Part shown: piece by piece, positions 8,366-16,887 of the stretch
How positions within the stretch are numbered: position 1 is the first letter of the stretch
How the letters are laid out: the number at the start of each line of letters is the position of its first letter
Made by a program: the position numbers and the translations under genes
Assembly: GCF_000494755.1 (NCBI RefSeq)
Contig: NC_022657.1
Span: forward strand, 2,952,001 to 3,016,000
DNA length: 64,000 nucleotides
Reading direction: 5' to 3'
Source of the DNA: Amorphoplanes friuliensis DSM 7358
GTDB lineage: Bacteria; Actinomycetota; Actinomycetes; Mycobacteriales; Micromonosporaceae
Notes under the pieces: generated by a model
Databases searched by the model: none
Told to the model about the DNA's origin: nothing
What the model saw: the letters and a program-made list of their open reading frames with translations, nothing else

Positions 8366-9157
8366 GTGCGTGCCACTGTATTGCTGGCTTTGACCGCGGC
8401 CGTCGCGTCGACCTTCTTCGTCGCCTCGTCGCCTGCCACAGCCGCTTTTTCCTCGGGGCCGGTGCGCATCACCGGCGGGACCCTGGAGGACGATTCCGCT
8501 GCCGAAAGTGGCTGGATGGCCACCATCGTCACACCGGCCAAACCGTGTTCGGCCACCCTCATCGCGCCGTCCTGGGTTCTCACCGCCGGTGAGTGTTTCT
8601 CCGGCGACGTGCCCGGCGCCGCGCCGGGGTCCGTCGCCGGGCCGGACGACGTGGTGCGGGCCGCGGGTCAGACCCGCAAGGTCACCTGGGCGAGTCACCG
8701 GGGATACCTGACGCTGGCGCGCCTGGACCGGCCCATCCAGTCCGCGTACTACCCGCCGCTGGCCCAGACGGACCCGGTCGCGGGCGCTCGCACCTACATG
8801 TACGGCGCGGGCACCGGCTGCGTGATGTGCCGCCAGGTCGGCCGGTACCGTTCGGCGCCGCTGACCGTGATCCAGAACGACTACTGGAACCTTTACTACG
8901 GCTCCACCCTTCTGTCCGCCTCACCCGTCGGCACGTTCACCCTCGGCGACTTCGGCGGGGCGCAGATGCAGGACGGCGTCCTGGCCGGGGTGCTCGTCGG
9001 CAGCGGTGAGACGCAGTACAACACCGCACCCACCAATGTCATCTCGTACAAGGTGGCCCCGGCCCGGAGCTGGATCCTGCAGACGAAGGCGGCCAACCCG
9101 CCACCCGGAACAATCGTCACCGTGCCGACCTGCCCGGTATTCGTCTGCGGCAAGTAG
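8366..9157 (+). CDS. secreted trypsin-fold protein with all catalytic residues replaced (S1 pseudoprotease)
   Basis: 263 aa with a Sec signal peptide (LLALTAAVASTFFVASSPATA). The S1 protease fold is recognisable: the strand-to-catalytic-His region reads LIAPSWVLTAGEC, so the His of TAAHC is Glu76. The Ser region reads LGDFGGAQMQDGVLAGV, so the Ser of GDSGG is Phe196. The usual D-[IL]-A-L Asp segment is YLTLARLDRPI. The disulfide cysteine next to the lost His is kept. It should therefore not cleave peptides; a binding role is inferred. The start is GTG 8366, preceded by AAAGGG. Confidence 0.75.
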   Translation: MRATVLLALTAAVASTFFVASSPATAAFSSGPVRITGGTLEDDSAAESGWMATIVTPAKPCSATLIAPSWVLTAGECFSGDVPGAAPGSVAGPDDVVRAAGQTRKVTWASHRGYLTLARLDRPIQSAYYPPLAQTDPVAGARTYMYGAGTGCVMCRQVGRYRSAPLTVIQNDYWNLYYGSTLLSASPVGTFTLGDFGGAQMQDGVLAGVLVGSGETQYNTAPTNVISYKVAPARSWILQTKAANPPPGTIVTVPTCPVFVCGK

Positions 9158-9349
9158 CGCGTTCCTTTTCACGGGGTGACGAGGGCGTACGAACGGGGTG
9201 CACCGCCCAGTACCCACGGGTGCTGACTCCCGGGATGTGCTCGGCCGAAGCTTTGTTCGCACCGGTCAGGTGCCGCGGCCGAGTTCACCGGACGGGCCGT
9301 GTTCCGTCACCTCGGCTGTACGCCGGGGGAGCCCAGGAAGACCTCGCCG

Positions 9350-10141
9350 ATGACTACCGATGTTCGTCACCGCCGTCCCGTTCTGCGCCGCGTTGTTCTC
9401 GGTTCTGTCACCGTGCTGGCGGTGGGACTGCTGGCTTTCGGTTACATGCTGACCAAGGCGTTCCTCGAGAAGCCGGGCAACGGACCCGACGCCTTCCGTG
9501 ACCGGCCCGCCTCCTCGTCGTTGACGGTGGTTGCCGGAGCCAGCACGGTGCAGGGCACCATCAGCGCCGACTGGGTCAGCGGCCTGTACAAGCCGGGAAC
9601 CGAGACGGTGAACGCCGGGATCAACGGCCATACCACCAAGGACATGCTGGCCCGTCTGGATCGTGACGTGATCGAGTTGCATCCGGACCGGGTCATCATG
9701 TTGATCGGGACGAACGACATCCGCGGCGACCTCGCCCCGGCGGCGTCGCAGGCGAACATGGCGAAGATGCTCGACAAACTCACCACGCAGACCGACGCGA
9801 AGGTCGCGGTGATGTCGTTGCAGCCCCTGGGTGAGCAGATCAACAGCGACAACAACGTCCGGGTACGCGCATACAACGCCATGCTCCAGCAAGAAGCCGC
9901 CAAGCGCGGGGTCGACTATCTGCCGCTGTACGAGAATCTTGTCCCCCTGCTCGGCACCGACGCGCCCGACTTCTCCTTCCCGATCCTCCAGACGGCTTTC
10001 GACAAGTTCATCCTCGACAAGACGTTCACCGAGATGTCGGAAAGTCACGGGCTGAAGGTCACCGTGGACAACGTGCACCTCAACGAGCGCGGCGCTGGTG
10101 TGGCCCATCGTCTGGCCGCCGAGTGGCTGGAGAAGAACTGA
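9350..10141 (+). CDS. membrane-anchored SGNH/GDSL hydrolase
   Basis: 263 aa. An N-terminal signal anchor (VVLGSVTVLAVGLLAFGYML) is followed by an SGNH hydrolase domain. The block I serine lies in VVAGASTVQG (GAS instead of GDS), block II Gly in NAGINGHTT, block III IGTNDIRGD, and block V DNVHLN with the Asp-His pair. Extracellular ester or acetyl hydrolysis is expected; substrate unknown. ATG 9350 has an AGGAAG ribosome site; an earlier in-frame ATG (9299) adds an unlikely leader. The stop overlaps the next ATG by one base, so it is cotranslated with the SRPBCC gene. Confidence 0.82.
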   Translation: MTTDVRHRRPVLRRVVLGSVTVLAVGLLAFGYMLTKAFLEKPGNGPDAFRDRPASSSLTVVAGASTVQGTISADWVSGLYKPGTETVNAGINGHTTKDMLARLDRDVIELHPDRVIMLIGTNDIRGDLAPAASQANMAKMLDKLTTQTDAKVAVMSLQPLGEQINSDNNVRVRAYNAMLQQEAAKRGVDYLPLYENLVPLLGTDAPDFSFPILQTAFDKFILDKTFTEMSESHGLKVTVDNVHLNERGAGVAHRLAAEWLEKN

Positions 10142-10635
10142 TGGAGAAGCAGCCGATTCGCCTGTCCGCACACGGTTACGCCACCACCGACCCGTCGGTG
10201 ACCTTCACGAGAATCGTCGCGATCGACCTGACCACGGTGTTCACCGGTCACGGCGTACTGCCAGCGGTTGTCGAGGTGACCAAGGGTCACCGGGAATGGA
10301 CCGGGACCGGGGCCGTGCGAGCGGTGACGTTCTCGGATCGCGGGGAAGTCCTCGAGCGCCTGACCGGGTACGAGCCCGCAGCGCGGTACGCGTACGAGGC
10401 AACAAACTTCACCAACGTGCTGCGGTTCCTGGTGTCCGGCGCCCGCAGTGAATGGAGCTTCCGGCCGGACCTCAAGGGCGGGACCGTCATCGAGTGGGAC
10501 TACACGTTCCACCCGCTGCCGGGTCGCACGGGAATCGTCCGGGCGTTGCTGGCCAAGCCGTGGAAGCGCTATATAGAGGAGGTCCTGCTGAGGACCGTTA
10601 CCCAGATCGAGGAAGGCACCGTACGCGCGAGCTGA
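10141..10635 (+). CDS. SRPBCC family protein
   Basis: A 164-aa soluble SRPBCC/Bet v1-like protein: N-terminal FTRIVAIDLTTVF, central strands EWSFRPDLKGGTVIEWDYTFHPLP, and a C-terminal helix with basic cap (AKPWKRYIEEVLLRTVTQIEE). ATG 10141 shares its A with the TGA of the SGNH hydrolase, so the two form an operon. A strong hairpin follows the stop. Confidence 0.75.
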   Translation: MEKQPIRLSAHGYATTDPSVTFTRIVAIDLTTVFTGHGVLPAVVEVTKGHREWTGTGAVRAVTFSDRGEVLERLTGYEPAARYAYEATNFTNVLRFLVSGARSEWSFRPDLKGGTVIEWDYTFHPLPGRTGIVRALLAKPWKRYIEEVLLRTVTQIEEGTVRAS

Positions 10636-10641
10636 ACGGTG

Positions 10642-10673
10642 ATGCGGGCCGGGATCCCACTCCCGGCCCGCAT
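10642..10673. terminator. bidirectional hairpin terminator
   Basis: Arms ATGCGGGCCGGGA and TCCCGGCCCGCAT are a perfect 13-bp stem with a 6-base loop. It sits between the converging SRPBCC gene and the response regulator gene. No U-tract, as is usual in actinomycetes. Confidence 0.7.
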
Positions 10674-10687
10674 TGTGCTGCCCGTGC

Positions 10688-11347
10688 TCAGCGGCCGGGT
10701 TTCACGAGGCCTGTCTCGTAGGCGAGCATCACGGCGTGCACGCGGTCGCGGAGCGACAACTTGGTCATGATGCGGCTGACATGGCTCTTGGCCGTCTGCT
10801 CGGCGATGAACAGCTCCTGCCCGATCTCCGCGTTCGACCGGCCGGACGCGATCAGCTGGAAGACCTCGCGTTCCCGGTCGGTGAGGGCGTTGAACACGGT
10901 CGTCGAGCGCAGCCCGGTGGGCTTGTTGCTGACAAATTCCTCGATGAGCCGGCGGGTCACCCGCGGCGCCAGCAGCGAGTCTCCTTGCGCCACGACGCGG
11001 ACCGCGGTGGCGAGTTCGTCGGCGTCGGCGTCCTTGAGCAGAAAACCGCTGGCTCCGGCCTCCAGCGCCTCGTACACGTAATCGTCGAAGTCGAAGGTGG
11101 TGAGGATGACAACGCGGGTCGTACTGTCCGGGCCGGTGAGTTTCCGGGTTGCGTCGATGCCGTTCATCTTCGGCATGCGGATGTCCATCAGGATGACGTC
11201 GGGTCGCAGGGCCCGGCTCTGCGAGACGGCCTGCTCGCCGTCGGCCGCTTCCCCGGCCACGGAGATGTCCGGCTGGGCCGCGAGGATGGCGCTGACGCCG
11301 GTCCGGTACACGGACTGGTCGTCGACGATGAGGACGCGGATCGTCAT
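10688..11347 (-). CDS. NarL/FixJ-type response regulator
   Basis: 219 aa. REC domain 1-120 with acidic pocket IVDDQ, phospho-Asp in ILMDIRMP, switch Thr in VVILTTF and Lys in GFLLKDA. The LuxR-type HTH is near the C-terminus (LTDREREVFQLIASGRSNAEIGQELF). The start at ATG 11347 has GGGAGAAC upstream; the frame remains open further 5' but that stretch lies in the kinase gene. It is encoded 13 bases after its histidine kinase, a standard cognate pair. Confidence 0.92.
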   Translation of the reverse strand: MTIRVLIVDDQSVYRTGVSAILAAQPDISVAGEAADGEQAVSQSRALRPDVILMDIRMPKMNGIDATRKLTGPDSTTRVVILTTFDFDDYVYEALEAGASGFLLKDADADELATAVRVVAQGDSLLAPRVTRRLIEEFVSNKPTGLRSTTVFNALTDREREVFQLIASGRSNAEIGQELFIAEQTAKSHVSRIMTKLSLRDRVHAVMLAYETGLVKPGR

Positions 11348-11360
11348 GTGTTCTCCCGAA

Positions 11361-12560
11361 CTACGCGGCGGCTGGAATGGTGGCTTCGACGGCAAAACCA
11401 CCGTCCGGTGTCGGTCCCGTGCTGAGCTCGCCGCCGAGGAGGCTGACGCGTTCGCGCATGCCCCGCAGTCCATGGCCTCCGCGATCGGGACGGGTGGTCG
11501 CCACCGGGGCGAAGCCGCCCCGCGGTGACGGCTCGTTGTGCACGGACACGACCAACTGGCTGTCACTGACCTGGACCGCGACGCGGGTGCGGGCCGCCGG
11601 CGCATGGCGGACCACGTTGCTCAACGCCTCCTGCACGACCCGGTAGATCGTCAGTTGCACGATCGGACTCGTGTTGCCGGCACGCTCGTCCACGCTGAGG
11701 TCGATGACGGTCCCGGCCTTGACCAGTGCGGCGGCCAACTCGTGAAGGTCCGCCACCTGGGGCTGGGGGACAGGGTCCGAGGCGTCCTCGTCCGAGCGGA
11801 GCGCGCGCAGCAGCTGCCTCATCTCGGTCAGGGCGGCACGGGCCAGACGGGCGATGTCGTTGAACTCGGCGTCGGTGTCCGCCGGGCGCGGGCCGGTCAG
11901 CCGGAACGGCGCGGACAGCGCCTTCATGTGGACCAGCGACATGCTGTGCGCCACCACGTCATGCAGCTCCCGGGCGATCCGCGCGCGCTCTTCCACATAG
12001 CGGCGCTGCGCCTGTTCGAGCTCCACGTCTCGGCGGGCCTGCGCGAGGTCGCGGCGGATGTGTCCCCGTTGCCCGACCGCGATCGCCGCGGCCAGCAACG
12101 TCACCGTGTAACTCGAGTAGATCGTGAGGTTGACGCCCCACTGATCCGGATCGGCGTACCGATCGGGAGACGTCGCCACCAGCGCGACCAGCATCAGGAT
12201 GCTCAGCCACCAGACGGACACCGACACCGTCCAGCGCTCGCGGACACCGAGAAGCAGCAAGAGGGCCCCGAGCGAGACGAGCCCGGTGATCGGCAGGGGC
12301 CACGGCTGATCCGGCGAGTCCCGGTTGACAAGAACGACGACGGCCGTGGCCACGAGGTGAAGGCCGGCGCCGAGCCTCGGCCAGTTCACCGCCAGGGCGA
12401 GCGAACCGGCCTGCACGCTGCACACGGCGAACGCGAGCGGCAGGCCGATGTCGTAGTCGGCGACGGTCACGGGCACGGCGACGGTGATCAGCACCGCGCA
12501 GAACAGCAACCAGAGCCTCGACGTCCAGAGGGGCAGCGCGGGGACGCCGAGCAAAGTCAA
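11361..12560 (-). CDS. sensor histidine kinase, NarL-partner (HisKA_3) type
   Basis: 399 aa. There are about six N-terminal membrane helices with short loops and no obvious extracellular domain, so it probably senses something in the membrane. Next come a coiled linker (LAQARRDVELEQAQRRYVEERARIARE), the HisKA_3 phospho-His in ELHDVVAHSMSL, and the HATPase_c domain (VQEALSNVVRHAPAA, GGHGLRGMRERVSLLGG). Paired with the downstream NarL-type regulator. Signal unknown. Confidence 0.9.
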   Translation of the reverse strand: MTLLGVPALPLWTSRLWLLFCAVLITVAVPVTVADYDIGLPLAFAVCSVQAGSLALAVNWPRLGAGLHLVATAVVVLVNRDSPDQPWPLPITGLVSLGALLLLLGVRERWTVSVSVWWLSILMLVALVATSPDRYADPDQWGVNLTIYSSYTVTLLAAAIAVGQRGHIRRDLAQARRDVELEQAQRRYVEERARIARELHDVVAHSMSLVHMKALSAPFRLTGPRPADTDAEFNDIARLARAALTEMRQLLRALRSDEDASDPVPQPQVADLHELAAALVKAGTVIDLSVDERAGNTSPIVQLTIYRVVQEALSNVVRHAPAARTRVAVQVSDSQLVVSVHNEPSPRGGFAPVATTRPDRGGHGLRGMRERVSLLGGELSTGPTPDGGFAVEATIPAAA

Positions 12561-12655
12561 CCCCCTCCGACATCAATCTGTACGGCGTGAGTATTGGCGC
12601 GACGGGTGCCCCTGTCAACGGGGACGGCCAGGCCCGTACGCCTGTACGGGCCGGC

Positions 12656-12675
12656 GCCGGTGTGCGCATACCGGC
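12656..12675. promoter_or_regulatory. 20-bp near-perfect palindrome in divergent promoter region
   Basis: GCCGGTGTGCGCATACCGGC is palindromic except for one symmetric pair. It follows another inverted repeat (GGCCCGTAC/GTACGGGCC, 12631-12652). Both lie between the histidine kinase start (12560, minus) and the exported FAH-fold gene (12778, plus). Probable operator and hairpin; which gene they control is not known. Confidence 0.4.
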
Positions 12676-12777
12676 GTACGGCATCGATCACCCCCGCTGC
12701 GGGATGAGCCGAATCGGTCGATCGCCATAGTCTCGAATGGCGCCGGACAAACGGCAGCAGTAATGAGGGAGAATCTG

Positions 12778-13995
12778 ATGTTCACCAATAATCGTGGCCG
12801 GCGGGCAGCTGTCGTCGCGGCTTTTGCAGCGGCATTCGTGGGTGTCGGAACCGCGGCGACCTGGGGAGTCACCCGCAGTTCCGCCGGCGACTATCCCGTC
12901 TATTTCGACGAGCGCATTTCCGACGACAAGCGCGACCGGGTGGACATCGCCGAACCGGCCGAGGCGCTCACCTTCGCCCGGGTCCGCAACGCCGGTGCCA
13001 CGCAGCTGATCCTGGTGCGCTCCTACGAGAACGGCACGGTGTCCGGGGTTCCCGTGCCCGGCCAGGCGGATCCGGTCAAGGCCTTCACCGCACTCGGTTA
13101 CGACGCCTTGCGGGCCCAGGCCGGCAAGAAGGAGCCGGTCAATTTCCCCGCGACCGAGCTCACCATTCCCTTCGAGGGGCACGGGCACAACATCGCCATG
13201 GGTACTAACTACCCGGAGCACGGCGCGGAAACCAGCATCGACTCGGCGTTCCTCTTTCCGAAAATGGTCGCGCCCTCGGTGCACACCGATGATCTGCCGG
13301 TCGGTGACGGACTCCTGGACTACGAGGTCGAGCTGGGCATGGTCCCGCTGACCGACCTGCACCCGGGCGAGTCACCGGAATACCTCGGTCTGGTGCTCAC
13401 CGACGACTGGTCCAACCGCGAGACCCTGCTGAAGCACGTGAATGTCGACGATGTCGCCTCCGGTGACGGCTTCACGAGTGCCAAGAGCGAACCGGGCTTC
13501 CTGACTGTCGGCAGCCTGTTCGTGATCCCGGCCGACTGGCAGAAGTTCCACCGGGAACTGCAGCTGGAGCTCTACGTCGACGACGAGCTGCGTCAGCGCG
13601 GCACTCCGGCCGAGCAGATCTGGGACGCCCCGGAGATTTTCCGGCAGATCTTCGCCGCCGGTGGCCGCCGGTGGGACCACTTCGGCACCCCGGTGACCGT
13701 GACCGATCGCCCGGACACCATCCCGGCGCGCACCGTCATCCAGACGGGCACCCCCGAGGGCGTCGTCATGCGCAGGCCCTCCACGAGCGACAAGATCGCC
13801 GGCGGCATCGCCTATGTCACCTCCTTCGGGCAGAACGCCGACACCGTCGTGGACTCCGCGGTCGGGGTCTACATCGCCAGGGCGCACGAGGACCAGGCGT
13901 ACCTGCAGCCGGGCATGAAGGTCATCACCCGCGCCGACCGCCTGGGCCTGATCGAGACCAGCATCGTCCCGGGGTCCCGGGCCACCAAGCAGTAA
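12778..13995 (+). CDS. exported fumarylacetoacetate hydrolase (FAH)-fold protein
   Basis: 405 aa. Residues 1-36 form a signal peptide or anchor (RRAAVVAAFAAAFVGVGTAATWGV). The rest shows FAH-family signatures: acidic metal-site region DYEVELGMVP, VLTDDWSNRETLL in the place of the family's NDVTARD segment, and the C-terminal TVIQTGTPEGVVM (family TGTPxGV). Cytosolic FAH enzymes hydrolyse or decarboxylate diketo acids; an exported one is unusual. ATG 12778 has GAGGGAG upstream; an earlier ATG at 12763 is possible. Substrate unknown. Confidence 0.75.
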   Translation: MFTNNRGRRAAVVAAFAAAFVGVGTAATWGVTRSSAGDYPVYFDERISDDKRDRVDIAEPAEALTFARVRNAGATQLILVRSYENGTVSGVPVPGQADPVKAFTALGYDALRAQAGKKEPVNFPATELTIPFEGHGHNIAMGTNYPEHGAETSIDSAFLFPKMVAPSVHTDDLPVGDGLLDYEVELGMVPLTDLHPGESPEYLGLVLTDDWSNRETLLKHVNVDDVASGDGFTSAKSEPGFLTVGSLFVIPADWQKFHRELQLELYVDDELRQRGTPAEQIWDAPEIFRQIFAAGGRRWDHFGTPVTVTDRPDTIPARTVIQTGTPEGVVMRRPSTSDKIAGGIAYVTSFGQNADTVVDSAVGVYIARAHEDQAYLQPGMKVITRADRLGLIETSIVPGSRATKQ

Positions 13996-14010
13996 CAAGC
14001 AGGCGTCGGC

Positions 14011-14050
14011 CGCGCCCGGGCCCGGAGTCACCACTCCGGACCCGGGCGCG
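14011..14050 (+). terminator. hairpin terminator after FAH-fold gene
   Basis: A 17-bp stem with one mismatch (GCGCCCGGGCCCGGAGT against ACTCCGGACCCGGGCGC) and a 4-base loop, starting 16 bases after the stop at 13995. Probably ends that transcript before the antiporter gene. Confidence 0.7.
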
Positions 14051-14142
14051 CTGTTCCGGCCGGTCGTTGCGCTGGGAGCCCTGCGACGGCATGGTGCATA
14101 CAGATTTGTCGTTCGCGGCCACCACGGAAGTCGGGGAGTTCG

Positions 14143-15741
14143 ATGTCCAGTCTCGAATTGGTGGTCGCGGTGGGCCTCGCCGTGCTGATCGGCACCGGGG
14201 CCGCCAGCCGTCTCCGGTCCGCCCCGCCGGTGCTGCTGCTGATCGCCGGGGTGCTCCTCGGATTTGTGCCCGCTCTGCGCGAGGTGCACCTGCCGCCCGA
14301 GGCAGTTCTGCTGCTGTTCCTCCCGGTGCTGCTGTACTGGGAAGCTTTCATGTCCTCGCTGCGCGAGATCCGGAGCAACCTGCGGGTCATCACGCTGCTC
14401 AGCACCGTCCTGGTCGTCGCGACCGCGGCCGGTGTGGCGGCCGCCGCCCACGCGCTGGGCATGGGCTGGGGGCCGGCCTGGGTCCTCGGCGCCGCGGTCG
14501 CGCCGACCGACGCCACGGCGGTCGGGGTGCTGGGCCGGATGCTGCCCCGGCGGATCGCGACCATGCTGCGCGCGGAGAGCCTGGTCAACGACGGCACGGC
14601 GCTGGTCATCTACACGCTGGCGCTGGGGGTCACGCTCGGCGAGGAGCATCTCAGCGTGGGCCGGGTCGCCGGGCTGTTCGCCCTGTCGTACCTCGGCGGG
14701 ATCGCCGCCGGCCTGGCCGTCACGTTCCTGATCCTGCAGATCCGCCGGCGGCTGACCGATCCGTTCCTGCACAACCTGCTGGCCCTGGTCACACCCTTGG
14801 CCGCCTACCTGCTCGCCGAGACGGCCGAGGTCTCCGGTGTGCTCGCGGCCGTGGTCAGCGGGCTCTGGGTGGGCCGGGTCTCGCCGCGGTTGTTCTCGGG
14901 CAGTGCCCGCCGCTTCGTCCAGTCGAACATGAACTTCCTGACGCAGCTGGCCAACGCGGCGTTGTTCGTCCTGGTGGGCCTGGAGGCCCAGTCAGCGGTA
15001 CGCGGCCTGCACAGCGGTGGCCTGATCCACAGCCTGCTGGTGGCGGGCGCGGTGTGTGCGGTGATCGTCGCGGTGCGCTTCGGCTGGCTGTTCACCAGCC
15101 CGTACCTGATCCGGGCCCTCGACCGGCGCCCCCAGCAGCGCGAGCGGCGGCTCAGCGGCCGTCCCCGGGCGCTGATGTCGGCAGCCGGCTTCCGCGGCGC
15201 CGTGTCGATGGCGGCGGCGCTGGCCGTGCCGCACACCCTTCCGTCCGGTGCGGAGTTCCCGGACCGGGAGCTGATCATCTTCGTCACCGCGATCGTGATC
15301 GCGGTGACCCTGGTGGTGCAGGCGCCGCTGATGCCGCGGGTGATGCGCTGGGCCGGGCTCGGCGCCGACGACGAACCCGAACGCGAACGCCGGCAGGCCG
15401 AGATCATCTCGATGGACCACGCCTTGGCGTCCCTGCCCGACCTCGCCGCCGAGCTCGGCACGGGCAAGGACGTGACAGACCAGCTGCGCACCGAGTACGA
15501 CCGCCGGTTGCGTGTCCTGCGTGACGGTGACGCGAGTTCCGGTCCCGACGAGGCCGCCGCCGACTACGAGCAGCAGTACGCCGACCTGCACCTGGCCGTC
15601 ATCGACCACCGCCACGACACGGTCGTCCGGATGCGCGACGACGGTGAGATCGACGACGAGGTGCTCCGCCGGGTCCAGGACGGCCTCGACCTCGAACAGG
15701 TTCACATGGCCCAGCGCCGCGACAACAACGCGAAGCAGTAG
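14143..15741 (+). CDS. CPA1 family Na+/H+ antiporter
   Basis: 532 aa with twelve or so membrane helices. The ion-binding segment AAVAPTDATAVGVLG carries the TD pair and ESLVNDGTALVIY carries the ND pair, both diagnostic of NhaP/CPA1 exchangers; GFRGAVSMAAALAVP is the helix-11 arginine region. A ~120-residue cytosolic tail follows (DYEQQYADLHLAVIDHRHDTV), typical of actinobacterial members. The start is ATG 14143. Role: pH or Na+ homeostasis. Confidence 0.9.
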   Translation: MSSLELVVAVGLAVLIGTGAASRLRSAPPVLLLIAGVLLGFVPALREVHLPPEAVLLLFLPVLLYWEAFMSSLREIRSNLRVITLLSTVLVVATAAGVAAAAHALGMGWGPAWVLGAAVAPTDATAVGVLGRMLPRRIATMLRAESLVNDGTALVIYTLALGVTLGEEHLSVGRVAGLFALSYLGGIAAGLAVTFLILQIRRRLTDPFLHNLLALVTPLAAYLLAETAEVSGVLAAVVSGLWVGRVSPRLFSGSARRFVQSNMNFLTQLANAALFVLVGLEAQSAVRGLHSGGLIHSLLVAGAVCAVIVAVRFGWLFTSPYLIRALDRRPQQRERRLSGRPRALMSAAGFRGAVSMAAALAVPHTLPSGAEFPDRELIIFVTAIVIAVTLVVQAPLMPRVMRWAGLGADDEPERERRQAEIISMDHALASLPDLAAELGTGKDVTDQLRTEYDRRLRVLRDGDASSGPDEAAADYEQQYADLHLAVIDHRHDTVVRMRDDGEIDDEVLRRVQDGLDLEQVHMAQRRDNNAKQ

Positions 15742-15858
15742 AGCCTGTAACGGTAGGAAGAAGGAGGTCGGCCGCCCATCCCGCCAGCGCCCCGAAGCAG
15801 GTGGTGCGTGCTGTACCTCGCGCCCGTACCCGGCGCTGGAGGTCCGGGTGTGACCGTC

Positions 15859-16782
15859 TCATCCCACCTTGATGACCACCTTGCCCGACGCGTGACCGTT
15901 CTCGACGGAGGCGAGGGCGGCCGGTGCGTCGGAGAGGGGATGGACCGCGGAGATCACGGGTGTGAGGACTCCATCGTGGGCGAGCTGCGCGGCTCGTTCC
16001 AGGTTTGCGCGGTCGATGCGACGCTCGACAAAACGCCCGCCGATCTCGGGCACCGACATGTCGCTCACGGCGATGACGGTGCGGGGTTCCTTGGCCAGCG
16101 GGGCAACCGCCCGCAGTGACGTGCCGCCGACCAGGTCGACGATGCCGTCGTAGCCGTCCGGAGCCTGCTCGCGTGCCGCGGTGACGACGTCCCCGGCGGT
16201 GTAGTCGATGAATCGCACCCCGATGGCTTCGGCCGCCTCACGCTTGGCGGTGCTCCCGGTGCCGACCACACGGAGCTTGCGCTCGACCGCCAGCCGGGCG
16301 ACGAGGAGGCCGACCCCACCGCCGACGCCGTTGATCAAAACCGTGGCACCGGCCGGGAGGTCGAGCTGGTCGAGTGCGTCCACCGCGGTCGTCCCGGCCA
16401 CCGGCAGTGTTGCCGCCACGGTCGCGGACAGGCCCGCCGGGATGCGAGCGGTGTTCGGCGCGGACAGCACCGTCGTCTCGGCGTAGGTGCCGCCGCCGGT
16501 GAGGGCGAATCCGAAGACCGCGTCACCGACGTCCAGTCCGTCGACGCCCTCGCCGAGGGCGAGGACGGTTCCCGCGGCCTCCATACCCAGAACGAGGGGG
16601 AACGGGCGGCCGCCGTCGAGCCCGGGGATCAGACCCGACCGCTGAACGTGGTCGAGGGGATTCACGCCGGCGACGTCGACCCGGATCAGTACCTCGCCGG
16701 GACCGGGGGCCGGGTCGGGGCGATCGAAGAACTCCTGCACCTCGGGCCCGCCGTACCTGCCGAAACCCCATGCCTGTCCCAT
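15859..16782 (-). CDS. NADP-dependent quinone oxidoreductase (zinc-free MDR family)
   Basis: 307 aa, medium-chain dehydrogenase of the quinone-oxidoreductase branch: N-terminal GroES-like domain (PGPGEVLIRVDVAGVNPLDH), nucleotide-binding turn INGVGGGVGLLVARLA (about residues 150-165), and C-terminal GKVVIKVG. No zinc-ligand cysteines. ATG 16782 is preceded by AGGAGG. It is transcribed after a MerR regulator on the same strand, with a MerR-type promoter between them, suggesting induction by a stress or quinone-like compound. Confidence 0.88.
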   Translation of the reverse strand: MGQAWGFGRYGGPEVQEFFDRPDPAPGPGEVLIRVDVAGVNPLDHVQRSGLIPGLDGGRPFPLVLGMEAAGTVLALGEGVDGLDVGDAVFGFALTGGGTYAETTVLSAPNTARIPAGLSATVAATLPVAGTTAVDALDQLDLPAGATVLINGVGGGVGLLVARLAVERKLRVVGTGSTAKREAAEAIGVRFIDYTAGDVVTAAREQAPDGYDGIVDLVGGTSLRAVAPLAKEPRTVIAVSDMSVPEIGGRFVERRIDRANLERAAQLAHDGVLTPVISAVHPLSDAPAALASVENGHASGKVVIKVG

Positions 16783-16832
16783 GCCCGGTCGCCTCCTGTG
16801 TGACCGCCCGGTGGTTCCGAGCTCTGCGGCCA

Positions 16833-16863
16833 GTCTCAGCGCTCACACCGATGTAAAGGGCAA
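16833..16863 (-). promoter_or_regulatory. MerR-type promoter with 19-bp spacer
   Basis: Reading the minus strand, TTGCCC (16863-16858) and TGAGAC (16838-16833) are separated by 19 bases. The spacer contains the imperfect dyad TTTACATCGGTGTGAG. An over-long spacer with a central dyad is the signature of promoters that MerR-family proteins untwist. It points to the oxidoreductase gene, with the MerR gene directly upstream. Confidence 0.55.
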
Positions 16864-16887
16864 CCGTCTGAGGTGGGGGTCACAGCA

